64,000 nt of DNA from Hypoxylon rubiginosum (Eukaryota > Ascomycota > Sordariomycetes > Xylariales > Hypoxylaceae): assembly GCA_902806565.1 (NCBI GenBank), contig CADCXA010000001.1, positions 1-64,000 on the forward strand, written 5' to 3'. Each line of letters starts with the position of its first letter. Positions within the stretch are counted from its first letter, which is position 1. The notes beneath the pieces were generated by a model. That model saw nothing but the letters and a program-made list of their open reading frames with translations. It was not told where the DNA came from and did not search any database. Both the position numbers and the translations under genes were made by a program. This document shows, one piece after another, positions 34,421 through 44,273 of this stretch.

Positions 34421-35230
34421 AATAATACTGGCAGAGGCAAGGAAGGGGGTGATAAGCTTCTTAGTTAGCTATGACAAAGCGTCATGATGTTTGCCGTACT
34501 GTCGGTAAAGCCCTCACGTAGTTTGGCGAACATGGATATCGCTTCGACAAAGTGTACGGTACGCCACAATGGATTTAGGCCTTTTCTAGTCTCTTTTTCA
34601 AAAGAATGCTGGAAAAAGTTGACGCAGTATTTCCGGTCCTAGATGTGTCGGGTCTGTGCTCGGTAAGACTAAAGCAAGCTGGACATGGCTCGGCGAATAG
34701 CTACCTAAATCAGGACGATAGATGAGCTTAGCCAGACTGGCAACATTACTTATCTAGAGAGTAGCTACTATCCAACTGTCAGAGAGCCTTGGGGTCATCT
34801 CCGGTGTCGTTCAGTCTCATTCATCAGGAGATTCAACACCGCAGAGGCTTTGAACTTGTATTTGGCAGGCGAATTTAATTAGCTGCCAAGGTAACTGATA
34901 ACAGCCAGTCAGGAACGTAGCGATTCGTCTGTTTAGCTGCGCTTCTTTGTGATCGGAAATATTGTACATAAGTTTGACACACAACCGACAAATTCTACGC
35001 AAAATTAGGTATACAGGTATCTCCGATCTAGTACAAAATTATTTATAAAGCAATAAAATTCACTTTCTGAAAAGTTCGAAGCTGACGTGAATATGAAGTT
35101 GGTACAACAGACAATTTATGGGATGAGAAGGTTGCTAGTCGTTAGTGAAGATGGCGGAAAAGGAAGGAAATATGCTAGGGTACTATTACTTTCACTTTAA
35201 TGCAATAAAGTTCCTCCGAAGCTTTAATTA
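34421..35230. other. Unassigned sequence
   Basis: No supported gene. A 61-codon minus-strand frame at 34817-35002 has no supporting feature. Confidence 0.4.
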
Positions 35231-35277
35231 CTACCTAGCTACTCTAACCTCGAGGATAGAACCAGGTTTCCACCGTA

Positions 35278-35358
35278 GACGGTAAATCATCGATCTGCGA
35301 GAGAAGGGAAGGACGGAAGACGGTAAATCATCGATCTGTGAGAAAGAAGGACGGTGAA
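35278..35358. repeat. Two-copy 41-bp tandem repeat
   Basis: GACGGTAAATCATCGATCTG starts both copies (35278 and 35319). They differ by a few transitions and one missing base. Confidence 0.85.
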
Positions 35359-36167
35359 CGCCTACATATTTCGGCGCGTCGTTGTCCTCATTCGGTTGAG
35401 ATTGGACTACACGCCGGCGTTCCAAGTCGTCTTATAGACTCGGACCTTGAGCTTAGGCTCGTTGTTAGCGTTGGATTCAGAATCCGTAAAGCCTTGGAGG
35501 CATTCGCTGTGCTTTCCACAGTGACCCGGCGTTGGGTGCTCCAAGGGCGTCCACTGGCCTCTGACGATAATGTCATCAAGACAGTACCAATGGCATTTTT
35601 CGGCTTCACGTAGGAAGCTCCACATGTTGACGACGGTTACCGCTAAACTCTCGGCCTGATCCGACAGGTCGACAAGCCTGATCACCAATTTGCGGAATGT
35701 GAGCTTCTTATCATCCGCTACGTTGGGATTGTCGAAGTGGATGTCGGCGGACTGGAGCAGTGCGATGGAGTCGACTACGGACTTGCGCAATTCAGATTGG
35801 GTAGATCCCGTCGGTTCAGAGGAAGTGGATTGTAGTGCCTCGGGAGGTATCGGAGAACTTGGCAGTGGCATCGTCATCAGAGCACCACGAGGGAACAGAG
35901 GATCTGTATGGGCGACGCGTCCTTGTTGGGCGGCAGACTGCTGTGGAACTGGAGCCAACAGAATACCTGGATCACCGGCAAGTCTTGCTTAGTCGGCAAG
36001 TTTCTCCTCGTATTCGGGAACGAATATACTTGGGCGAGGACTTGGGCCTATTTTGAAACTGTCCTCGAAGTCATCTCTATCCTTAACTATAATATAGTTA
36101 GGCATCTGGGATAATTGATAATCGGACAAAATAGATATAGGAAAAAATGAAAGACTTATAGTTGAGC

Positions 36168-36317
36168 CAGGGTCCAAATCAACCACACTAATACACTGAT
36201 CATAATAGTATTATATGGCTTGGACTTATACTTATGCAAGACTTCCGGCTTATATATGCAATACGGCCATATAACGTCTTAAAGATCAGTGTATTAGTGT
36301 GGTTGATTTGGACCCTG
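36168..36317. mobile_element. hAT-type MITE, 150 bp, complete
   Basis: Perfect 34-bp terminal inverted repeats (36168-36201 and 36284-36317) starting CAGGGTCCAAATC enclose 82 bp of AT-rich sequence. The element is flanked by an exact 8-bp target duplication AGTTGAGC (36160-36167, 36318-36325). Eight-base duplications and CAGGG ends are typical of hAT transposons, so an absent hAT transposase most likely moved it. No coding capacity. Confidence 0.93.
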
Positions 36318-36775
36318 AGTTGAGCGTGTATACCCTGTGGTCAGTATACCAGTTCAGCTGGTGGCGCTGAAGACGGGGCAGACTATGGAGCTTTCTGTCG
36401 ACAAGGAACTTGATCACCTGTTCTTCGGAGACCTTGAAGACATTCATCACTCCTTCGGCTGTGAGTTCATCCCTCTTTGGATGGTGCTTGAATAGCTCGT
36501 CGAAGATGGCAGCGCGTCTCGTGATGCATCCATTGCAGCAGGGAGTCATTTCTCGCTCGAGGAGATCTTTGTGGGTGCCTTTGTTATTGGAGGAATAGCC
36601 AGATTGCTCGACGACTTCATCGCGGTTGCCCATCACGAGGCTGGAGCCTTCCGAAGCCGGTAGGTTAGCACCGCGGTCCATGATCGATGATTTGTTGGTC
36701 TTGGATGAACATAATGCTTCGGTATGGAAGTTTCAACGAGTAGCGAGCGTGAAAGATTGAGATCCTGAAGCGGAT

Positions 36776-36853
36776 GGCAGAGTAAAAGTATTGACCTGGG
36801 TGGTAAAACTGGGCGGCAGAGTAAAAGTGTTGACCTGAATGGTGAAAATTAGG
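36776..36853. repeat. Two-copy 39-bp tandem repeat
   Basis: GGCAGAGTAAAAGTRTTGACCT starts at 36776 and again at 36815. It lies just upstream of the broken minus-strand gene, where its promoter would be. Confidence 0.8.
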
Positions 36854-37812
36854 CGGTGGCGCCTGGCTAAATTTTCAAAGTCGTCTCCCTGCCAATTACT
36901 TTCAGTTCATGGGAAGAAAAGTGCGATATACACTGTGGAGTAAGGTGCTCAAACACCCCCATCACTGGAGGGGTCATCCTGAGCTTTTACAAGCTACAAG
37001 CATCCTTGGAAAATAATTTCTTTTTCTCGTAGTACCTAGGTACATGTAGGCAACCATCTAGGGCGGTAAGGTACTTTGTCCCGCCGTCCAAACTGATATA
37101 GGTACAAGGTATTTCCAGTCGTAGAAGCTCCCTTGAGAACACTTCATTTAATTACTAACAGTCTGATTAAATCTGTAGCTCGGCTTTTGGTTTCTAGAAC
37201 GGCTACAGGGCGCTGCTAGTGTTAAACATTCAATTTACGCATTGCTTGGTGAAGTTGTAAAGATCACGTGAGTAAAGGAGCCTCAATGAATGCCAGCGTC
37301 AACTTTCACAAGTCACTGCCACAATTGCAGCGGCCAATCAGAGCCTCAGGATCGCCTTGCAGCTCGCGACCTTTCCTTTCCTTTACAGTATTATCGCTTT
37401 TCATCTGAATATAATGCAACCAGTGTCAAAAGGTCATGCAAAACGAGCCCTATCGAGCCCTATTAATTATTAATATTTTTAAACGGTGATGGAAGAGATT
37501 CATTAATTATAAGAAAAGTTCGACGGACGTGCGCTGAGGTATGGCTAGCCAATCGGAGCTAAGCTCACCTGTGGCGTAAGGGAAAGAGTTCGCGACGCGA
37601 ACGGGACAGGCCGCTAATTCTATTTTAAGAACAAACATCAATCCATCCACCCACATACAATATACCCAATATCAGTCCAATATAGATGCAACTTGTATCA
37701 TTAGATTTGGTTAACTAACAGCTCTCGATTCATATAGGTTTTGAGCTGGGAGGTGCCGTAGTTTAAAAGTTATTTTGAATAGACAAGTTGGCAGTTTGGG
37801 GCTGCGATCGCT
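36854..37812. other. Intergenic sequence with scattered motifs
   Basis: No gene seen. Contains CACGTGA at 37265-37271, CCAAT words near 37336 and 37553, and a palindrome GTTCGCGACGCGAAC at 37588-37602. Confidence 0.45.
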
Positions 37813-38071
37813 GAGGGGTGGCACGTGATACCCTTTGAAGCCAACACAATATTGCTGCGAAACTATAATATTGCCACGCGAATAATTTTTCAATCAAATA
37901 CTGCAGCACTATGTATCCTAGGTCAATCAATCTGTAGTGGAAAGGCCTTTTGAATGATATAGGTCCCAGCTTAGACCCCTCAAGAATCGACGAGATATTC
38001 ATCAATGAAAGTAACTAGGTAGCTTTTCGACTTGGAATTGAGATGCAACCGCCGAGGGGTATCACGTGATA
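37813..38071. promoter_or_regulatory. Duplicated GAGGGGTRNCACGTGATA element upstream of the 543-residue gene
   Basis: The 18-bp word occurs at 37813-37830 and 38054-38071, 241 bp apart, with a CACGTGA core in each (the E-box type bound by fungal bHLH factors). Weak similarity extends around it, so the promoter segment may be a tandem duplication. The nearest gene starts at 38560. Confidence 0.5.
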
Positions 38072-38399
38072 GCTGTCCCTAGGACGTTTTCGCTGTACAA
38101 ATAACTTTGCATCCAGATATTATAGAACAATGCGACTGAAACCAATCAGCTCGTAATTCAATTACAAATTGATTGATACAGGTTTCCGGTCATAAAGATC
38201 AGTTTTCGTGAAGTTATTCAGGTATGAAACCTGGCCCGGGCCGCCGGCTCCGGGCGCGGGGTGGTGCGGATAAGCCCCGATAGCAAAAAAGGTAGTGCGA
38301 ATAGCAAAACTTATCATTTATGCGTGCATACCCTTGTAAACGTCTTCTCGTAGGCGTCGCCTAGGTAATGAAATCTGGTCACCCAGCGTATTTGAGCAA

Positions 38400-38559
38400 A
38401 CTCCTGCTGTAAATTTCATTCAACAGCACACACTCTCTTCTACACCTTTCTTCCTCCTACACCCTTCCTCCTCCCACACTTATCATCCCCCTACACTTAT
38501 CCTCCTATTCTTCGTCATAATCGATTGAAATACCTACCTAACAAACACATCCAGTAATC
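38400..38559 (+). promoter_or_regulatory. CT-rich leader of the 543-residue gene
   Basis: Repeated CTTCCTCC and CTACAC words run over about 100 bp before ATACCTACCTAACAAACACATCCAG and the ATG, typical of fungal promoters and leaders. CTAAC followed by CAG resembles an intron end, so a leader intron is possible. Confidence 0.5.
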
Positions 38560-40191
38560 ATGGAGTCAAATCTGCGCATCCTGAACCAGACGTACAAAGG
38601 AGCGGAGCTAGCATATAAACTCCAAGCATCCTGGCCGCACAGGTTTGCCCGAACTCCCGCCGAACGTGCCGTCTGCTCCGCCGCTAGCATCATACGCTGG
38701 ATGAAGATCATCATCGAGGAGACTGAGAAAATAGATATGAACCCCGTACCGAGACCAGTGAATGAGGTGCTCGCGCTAGCCCTTGCCGACTTCCCGATCG
38801 ATACCGACTTAGAGGCTGAAAGCGAAATCACCAAGGCCATCGCGAACTGCGCCCACTCGCTTCGAGGAAACGTGTTCGATATCCTCGAGAGTCCCTTGAT
38901 GGCTCAGACGCTCTGGTGCAAGCCCCAATATCTCCTTTTTCGAACGGCGGTACTGGAGAAGCGCAACGGAATGATCGAGAGATACCAGTACCCGGTCGAA
39001 CAGCATGTGAAAGATAGCCTCATACACCTAGAGAACCCTTTCGAACTAGCCGCCGCTGTTCAGGCCAAGCTAGGCCAGAGATACTCTACGGAAAGGATGG
39101 CAGACCAATACTACCTCGCCAACCCCCCCGAATTCATCCGGGTATATTGGAACAACTCATCGTCGGTATCACAGAACGGTAACATGTCGATATTCGACGC
39201 TTTGCAAGCCTTCGAGATGCCATACAAGGAAAAGATCTCTGGAATTGACCGTCTTGTCCTGGTCGATATGAATACCGGTTACCGATTGGTATGCGTGGCG
39301 AGGATTCCTCAGCCCGGAGAAGTGGCCGTCGCAAACCACCTATACCACTGTGACGGATCCAACTTCGTACCAGGCTTTGGCGACGATGGAAGCCAGGAGT
39401 GGTCTTGCCAGGAGCCCGGAAGATACTATATGATGTATCGCAGGTCAAACCAAGCTCGGCGCCGGCAACAAGACGGCCACCCAGCCCCGGAACGCGCAGT
39501 ACCGCTTCCCGCTGGTGCCCTCGCAATGGAGAAAATCCTTGCAGACTGGGTTAGAGATTCAGTGCAGCCTCCCGCGCCTGTTCCCAGCCCACCTAATCCT
39601 CCGAAAGACGCCGGATCAGTACAGCCACCCGCGCCTGGCCCTAATTCCCTCAATCGCCTTAAAGATGTTAGATCAGTGCAGCCCTCTCTGCCTGTTCTCA
39701 ATCCCTTCGATGGTCTCAAAGATGTTAGATCAGTGCAGCCTCTTGCGCCTGTTTGTAACCCCTTTGATGGTCGTCAAATACAACCACCCGCGCCTCGCAA
39801 CCCCTTCGATGGTCAGCCTCTTGTGCCTCACAATCCCTTTGATGGTCGTAAGGACGTTAGATCAGTGCAGCCTCCTGCGCCTGTTCTCAATCCCTTTAAC
39901 CCTCCTCAATCGCTTGTGTCAGTACCGCCTCGTGCAGCTAATTCCAAGAAACGCCCAAACAATGGCACTCAGAATAGTCGGTCGGCGCATCGCGACGGCA
40001 ACCCGTTCGAGAACAGCCCCCTGGCTATGAACACTTCTCACCCATCTCAGCCCCTGCTCAGAAAGCCGCATCAATCAGACTCCCAACTCTCGGTCGATCC
40101 TAGTCCAAGGGCTGGCGGTAATGGCCGAGCCAAAGGGGCAGAGGCAGAGGCAGAGGTAGAGGTTCACGGCACTGGGCAACACCACGTTTAA
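38560..40191 (+). CDS. Subtelomeric protein with six NPF motifs (543 aa), unknown function
   Basis: An intron-less frame. Residues 1-300 look folded and globular and are not recognised. Residues about 335-450 are a Pro-rich repeat region with VRSVQP units. NPF tripeptides begin at residues 381, 400, 414, 425, 444 and 481, four of them as NPFDG. NPF is the ligand of EH domains in endocytic adaptors, so a membrane-traffic partner is conceivable, but this is inference from a short motif. The tail from about 462 (KRPNNGTQNSRSAH) resembles the tail of the 914-residue protein in protein and DNA. The end is rich in Ala/Glu. No signal peptide or membrane segment. Its 3' flank is shared with 24109-24202. 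Confidence 0.82.
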   Translation: MESNLRILNQTYKGAELAYKLQASWPHRFARTPAERAVCSAASIIRWMKIIIEETEKIDMNPVPRPVNEVLALALADFPIDTDLEAESEITKAIANCAHSLRGNVFDILESPLMAQTLWCKPQYLLFRTAVLEKRNGMIERYQYPVEQHVKDSLIHLENPFELAAAVQAKLGQRYSTERMADQYYLANPPEFIRVYWNNSSSVSQNGNMSIFDALQAFEMPYKEKISGIDRLVLVDMNTGYRLVCVARIPQPGEVAVANHLYHCDGSNFVPGFGDDGSQEWSCQEPGRYYMMYRRSNQARRRQQDGHPAPERAVPLPAGALAMEKILADWVRDSVQPPAPVPSPPNPPKDAGSVQPPAPGPNSLNRLKDVRSVQPSLPVLNPFDGLKDVRSVQPLAPVCNPFDGRQIQPPAPRNPFDGQPLVPHNPFDGRKDVRSVQPPAPVLNPFNPPQSLVSVPPRAANSKKRPNNGTQNSRSAHRDGNPFENSPLAMNTSHPSQPLLRKPHQSDSQLSVDPSPRAGGNGRAKGAEAEAEVEVHGTGQHHV

Positions 40192-40356
40192 CTTCGCTAT
40201 ATCGGCCGAGAGGTCGTTAAAGAAAGAGGGAGAGGGAAGGAAGGGGTGAAAGCAGCCGTACAACCCTTTTCAAGGAATGTTACAAGGCCAACCATACTTA
40301 TCCTCCCTTGTCATAACTAACATGTCTACGGTATTACCCGGTTGGCCAAGGCTCAA

Positions 40357-40461
40357 GACCCTTGATAAAGATGGCAGGGAGAAGACCGCTGCGTGACTTG
40401 TGCAGCACACTGCTCCATTGTCTCAGTTATACCTTTGATAATTAGATAGTTTTTCGTTCCC
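40357..40461 (+). repeat. 3'-flank sequence shared with 24109-24202
   Basis: Contains GATGGCAGGGAGAAGACCGC, GTGACTTGTG and TTTTTCGTTCCC in the same order as at 24109-24202. Confidence 0.65.
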
Positions 40462-41041
40462 TTTAATGCATTTCAAATTCGGGATCGAGATTACTCGCTA
40501 CTTATTCTTTGATGTGACATGCTTCTTGGTGATCTGGTAACCTGTAAACGTACGTTGTAGACATGCATCATAGACATACCGTAGACGTACAACGCGCGAT
40601 TAGCTTTCTACCTACTTAAGTAGGCTAGGTAGGTCGGTAGTTCAACTGAACTTCTAACGATGTCGAAATCTTGACTCACTCGGCCTCCTCCGGAGCGAGT
40701 CTCCACTGCGTCCCCTCCGTAGAACTGGGAGCTTCTGGCTAGTCGTCTCCCGAGCTCTGCAGATCGGAAGTTGGCTTAATAGCCGCATGAATCCCCGTCC
40801 CGGGTCCGGCAGCAGGCATAGAGAGACTAGGCCAGACACTAGCGAAGACGTAAGAGAAGGGGTGGGGGTGGGCACTGGCATAGGAGCAACCGAAACTCAT
40901 GCAAAGTATGTGCTAGGATCTTCACAGCTGTTTTGAATTAGAGTCGAGCGAGCTTTGAATATCGAGTCTCCGACAGCCAGCTCGTGACTGTCAGGACAAC
41001 TTGCTTGACACCAAGATACGGCCCCCTTCGACTATCTAGCC
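40462..41041. other. Unassigned sequence
   Basis: Contains CTACCTACTTAAGTAGGCTAGGTAGG near 40606-40633, one of the short palindromic ACCTA/TAGGT clusters. No gene recognised. Confidence 0.4.
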
Positions 41042-41353
41042 TTGGAGACACAGGCACCCAGTAAAGCTACTGGTCAACACACCAAGCCTCGTAGACAACT
41101 AGAGGTTGCCGAACGTGCCACCTACAAGCATGAGAGATACCCATACGAGATCAGTCTCACCAAGGTTCCCAACGCAGAGTCGTTTGAGACAGCAGCCTCC
41201 TTCGTCGTCCTAAGTGTCACGGCGCATTACTCCTTAATGGAGGTCACACGTCTACGTAAGGAGGGCACAATCTCGAACCACTCGACGGCAGGAACAATAG
41301 GACAAGTGACAAGAAGACAGATGACTACCTGCTTAGGGAATCAGAACGGTTAG
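41042..41353 (+). pseudogene. Orphan open frame, possible gene fragment
   Basis: A 103-codon frame that begins at TTG, not ATG. It contains a protein-like stretch (HERYPYEISLTKVPNAESF) and a hydrophobic segment after it. I do not recognise it. Without a start codon it is best seen as a fragment. Confidence 0.3.
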
Positions 41354-41500
41354 TACATAAAAGTCTGATTCAAAGAGTGGCAGGGTTGATCCCCTGGGTA
41401 TTATAGTGTCCATCCAAACAGTGCCGCCGTCCTTAACATCCGTCCAAGCTTTACCAGTTGTATCAACATCCTCTCCAGACAACTCGACCCGCTTCAGCAA

Positions 41501-42073
41501 TTACACGTCGCTGAGTATAACTTCAAGCCTATCCGACATCTTTGTCGCGGTACTCTCCATCCCCTCTGCGGCGCTAAGTACGTTCCGGGTGAGTGGGCGA
41601 ATAGTACTGAGGCCCTTGCACGACGCGTTCAAGTCCCTCTGTGTGCTCTGAAGAATGCCGATTAGTGCCTTGATATCCGCCAGTTTCAAGACATAAATGA
41701 CACTCTTGATTGCCGCAGCCGTGGCCGCCTCACCCATAGCATTGCCGATCTCGGTGGCCAGAGGGCCGAGGAAGCCAAAGTCAGCGAGGAGAGCGCCAGT
41801 CGTCGATGTTTTTGTCGATCTCTTCCAGCTTCGTCTTGATCTGTTCTAGGTTAGCCTGTACCTGCTTAAGGGTGAACGCGTAGTCCGCCGATGACGCTCG
41901 GAACTTGTCTGCCCCGGTGCTTGCGGCCTTCTGGACGAGGCGCGCTGACTGTAGGCTGGACGGCACGAAGATATCGATGCGAAGCTTTCCGTCCTTGACA
42001 TTCCGGGCGTGCGTCTCCGTAGTAACGAGGTAGTGTACAGGTTGAGGACTACAGGGTACTCATTGGACATCAT
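41501..42073 (-). pseudogene. Decayed coding segment: coiled coil plus hydrophobic stretch
   Basis: Minus-strand segments 41966-41781 (FTLKQVQANLEQIKTKLEEI, a coiled coil) and 41737-41501 (helical, Ala/Ser-rich) lie in different registers, joined by a frameshift near 41790. Between them is a hydrophobic Gly/Leu-rich stretch. Together with the next segments this looks like the remains of helical, membrane-active proteins. Family not recognised. Confidence 0.4.
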
Positions 42074-42142
42074 GTCGACGTACTAGCGCCGCAGACGGCT
42101 GACAACGTCGAGGAGGGAAGACTTCTCGATTTGATCAGTGTC

Positions 42143-42736
42143 CTAGTATCCCACAATGCTCGAAAGATACGGCGACTGCAACAATTTCTCCATTTTGGCG
42201 AAGAAGCTTTTCGCCTCGTCTACCTGGCTCGTCATGGTTGTGTCAAGCTTGCCTAGTGCGGCGAGTGCTTCTACTACCCTGGCCTTGACGTCCGAGGTGG
42301 GGGCGATTAGGGATCTCCTTCGCACCACCAGGGCCACGGATCGAGAGTTTGCAGCATATTTAGGAGGGCTGGTGTCTACGCCCCTACTGTCAAGGATTTC
42401 GTTGCTATCCCCCAGCACGCTTGCCCATTCCACACCGAGAGGCGACTCGTACAAGGTAGGATCTTCCATAACCTGTCCTTTAACGGCGCTGAGGATGGTG
42501 TACACCTCCCCTAGGAAGCTGCTGATTGTCTGCACCATCTCTATCCATGTGGCGTTGTGGCCGTCGATGACAACCACGCTCAGTATCAAGTCCTTGAGCT
42601 CGTTGATGGAGTTGCTGATCTCCCGCAGCCGCTTGTTCAGATCGTTCTGTATCTCGCCTTCTTTCGCCGCTATGTATACGAGAACGGCTGCCAAACCGCC
42701 CAGACATACATACCAGGGAATGGAGATGTCATGCAT
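42143..42736 (-). pseudogene. Decayed coding segment with one membrane helix and coiled coils
   Basis: A 197-codon minus-strand frame. Near its N-terminus VCLGGLAAVLVYIAAK is a likely membrane helix, followed by amphipathic helices (LNKRLREISNSINELKDLI). It overlaps in another register the continuation of the segment at 42833-43354, so one frameshift probably separates parts of the same gene. Helical bundles with a membrane segment occur in pore-forming and in structural membrane proteins. I cannot choose between them. Confidence 0.45.
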
Positions 42737-42832
42737 CTCCTCGTCGGCAGAAACCCTAGCCGATTTCTCGCTGGCTTCAAAATAGCCGATCTCTCGCTCG
42801 AGACCTTGCTGATAGTCCGTGGCTGCGTGGGT

Positions 42833-43354
42833 TCACATCGTTGAAAGCGTTGTTGGCCGGGCAGCATACGTTTGGGCTTTGGTGCAGTCGTCAACAATCG
42901 TCTCCAGCAGGGTGTCTTTGGCATTTCCAATCTCCTCTTTGTCCCCGTTGGCCCTTTTGTAGTGGTCCAGGGGGTTGGTCTTGTAGAGCATGCCAACCAG
43001 AATAGGCGCTTCCGTCTTTATGCAGTTCTCAATAACAGTAGGGTCGCTAGATCCGAATATCCCGATCATAGTTCCAATTATGTTGGAAAGAGACGCTCCG
43101 CGTACAGCAGAATTATTAAATAGGGACGCAGCGTTCTTAATGCCCGGGATATCGTACAAAATGCTGGAAAGTATCCGTATCACGAGGCTAAACACATCTT
43201 CCGTGAGGCTTTCGTACTTGTCGATGTTGCCGCGAGAAAGAGCGCATTGGGAAATGTCAATAATGGCGTGAAAGAGAGCGTCTAGATTATCAGCGGTTAG
43301 GATGGAAATAGTCTTGGGCATCTTCATCCGGCAATGGGACTTTGAGACTGTCAT
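42833..43354 (-). pseudogene. Decayed coding segment, N-terminal part, hypothetical
   Basis: A 173-codon minus-strand frame that starts with ATG, is rich in helical residues, and ends just where the next frame (42736 down) takes over in another register. Includes FSLVIRILSSILYDIPGIKN. Family not recognised. It may be the N-terminal half of a protein whose C-terminal half is 42143-42736. Confidence 0.45.
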
Positions 43355-43376
43355 GTGTCGTACATATAAGGCGCTT

Positions 43377-43577
43377 CTACACTTGGCGTAGAAGCGACAT
43401 CGTGGACATCAATGCCTGCTTGTTCAATACATCCAGGTATCTTAGAACAGCCCCGGGAATCTCAACGGCGATGCTCGGCGCAGCACCGATGGAAGAAATG
43501 ACCTCGAAGACTTCCGAGCCTAGAATCGTGGCTGTTGAATCATCCATGTCATATGGGGACTTGGCGTCGTCGACCAT
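43377..43577 (-). pseudogene. Short decayed coding segment
   Basis: A 66-codon minus-strand frame starting MVDDAKSPYDMDDS. It ends 23 bp before the next frame begins. Probably the end of the upstream relic at 43624-45278. Confidence 0.35.
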
Positions 43578-43623
43578 CCCTCCCAGACTATCTAGCTCGG
43601 TATAGTTCGCGATCGCGGAAAAA

Positions 43624-43815
43624 GGTTATGCAATCACTGTGTTGGTGACCTCAATGTGCGATTCCGTCTGAGATATCTGCCCGGCTAACGCTGCCATCTT
43701 GACGGACGAGGCCACCACGGAAAGGAGACCTCCGACAAAAATGACGGCAACAGCCTAGGCACCGCCGATTCCAGTAGCGAACAGCGGCATACCGACGGCC
43801 AACACTAGCAAGTTA
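43624..43815 (-). pseudogene. Decayed coding segment with a hydrophobic hairpin
   Basis: The minus strand encodes two Gly/Ala/Val/Leu-rich stretches (about 20 residues each) broken by one TAG at 43755-43757, followed by a polar helix. The pair looks like a membrane hairpin. The stop could come from TGG or CAG by one RIP-type change. Described only; no function claimed. Confidence 0.4.
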
Positions 43816-44273
43816 AGCTAACAGACATGACAGTGAAGGGAGTTGGCAGCCACCAGAAGTTACGTACCTAGTCCCATGAAAGACGAGCTTGAACTTACTC
43901 AATACCGTTGCTGCCACAGAACCCCGAAATTCAGCTCTAACCTCATTCAATACACCTTCTTAGGCCTAAAGCGTATTCTTCAGAGCCGATAACTTACCCC
44001 TAAGTAGCTACAACTGGGTTTCGAGCTTAGACTTGACGCCGTGGAGCTGAGCAATCATGATGTTGATAGTATTCTCAGTATTCAGGATGGACGTGTTCAA
44101 GACCTTCGATCGTGGCTGACGAAGCTTTTGCCAGACTTGATAACTTGCTCTCATTTATTGTCGTCCGGCGCCGAAGTCCAGTCACCGGCAATCTTCTTGA
44201 GCTGGTCCAGGTAGAGTACTTGGAGATTTAACATCAGGCCTGGCGACGCAGCGCCGAGAAGGGTTACACCGTC

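Larger units (their letters stand above)
35231..36681 (-). pseudogene. Broken gene interrupted by a MITE, hypothetical
   Basis: Three minus-strand segments read as protein: 36681 down to the MITE at 36317 (starts MDRGANLPASEG; about 120 residues, with a CCNGC motif), 36159-35989 (ends in TAA), and 35988-35407 (about 190 residues, reading GDPGILLAPVPQQ at its start). The MITE with its target duplication adds 158 bp, which shifts the frame. The TAA at 35989-35991 could come from CAA by a RIP-type change. A third frame continues at 35425-35231 over the 41-bp repeat. I do not recognise the family. An intron-containing living gene is less likely because of the MITE. Confidence 0.55.
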
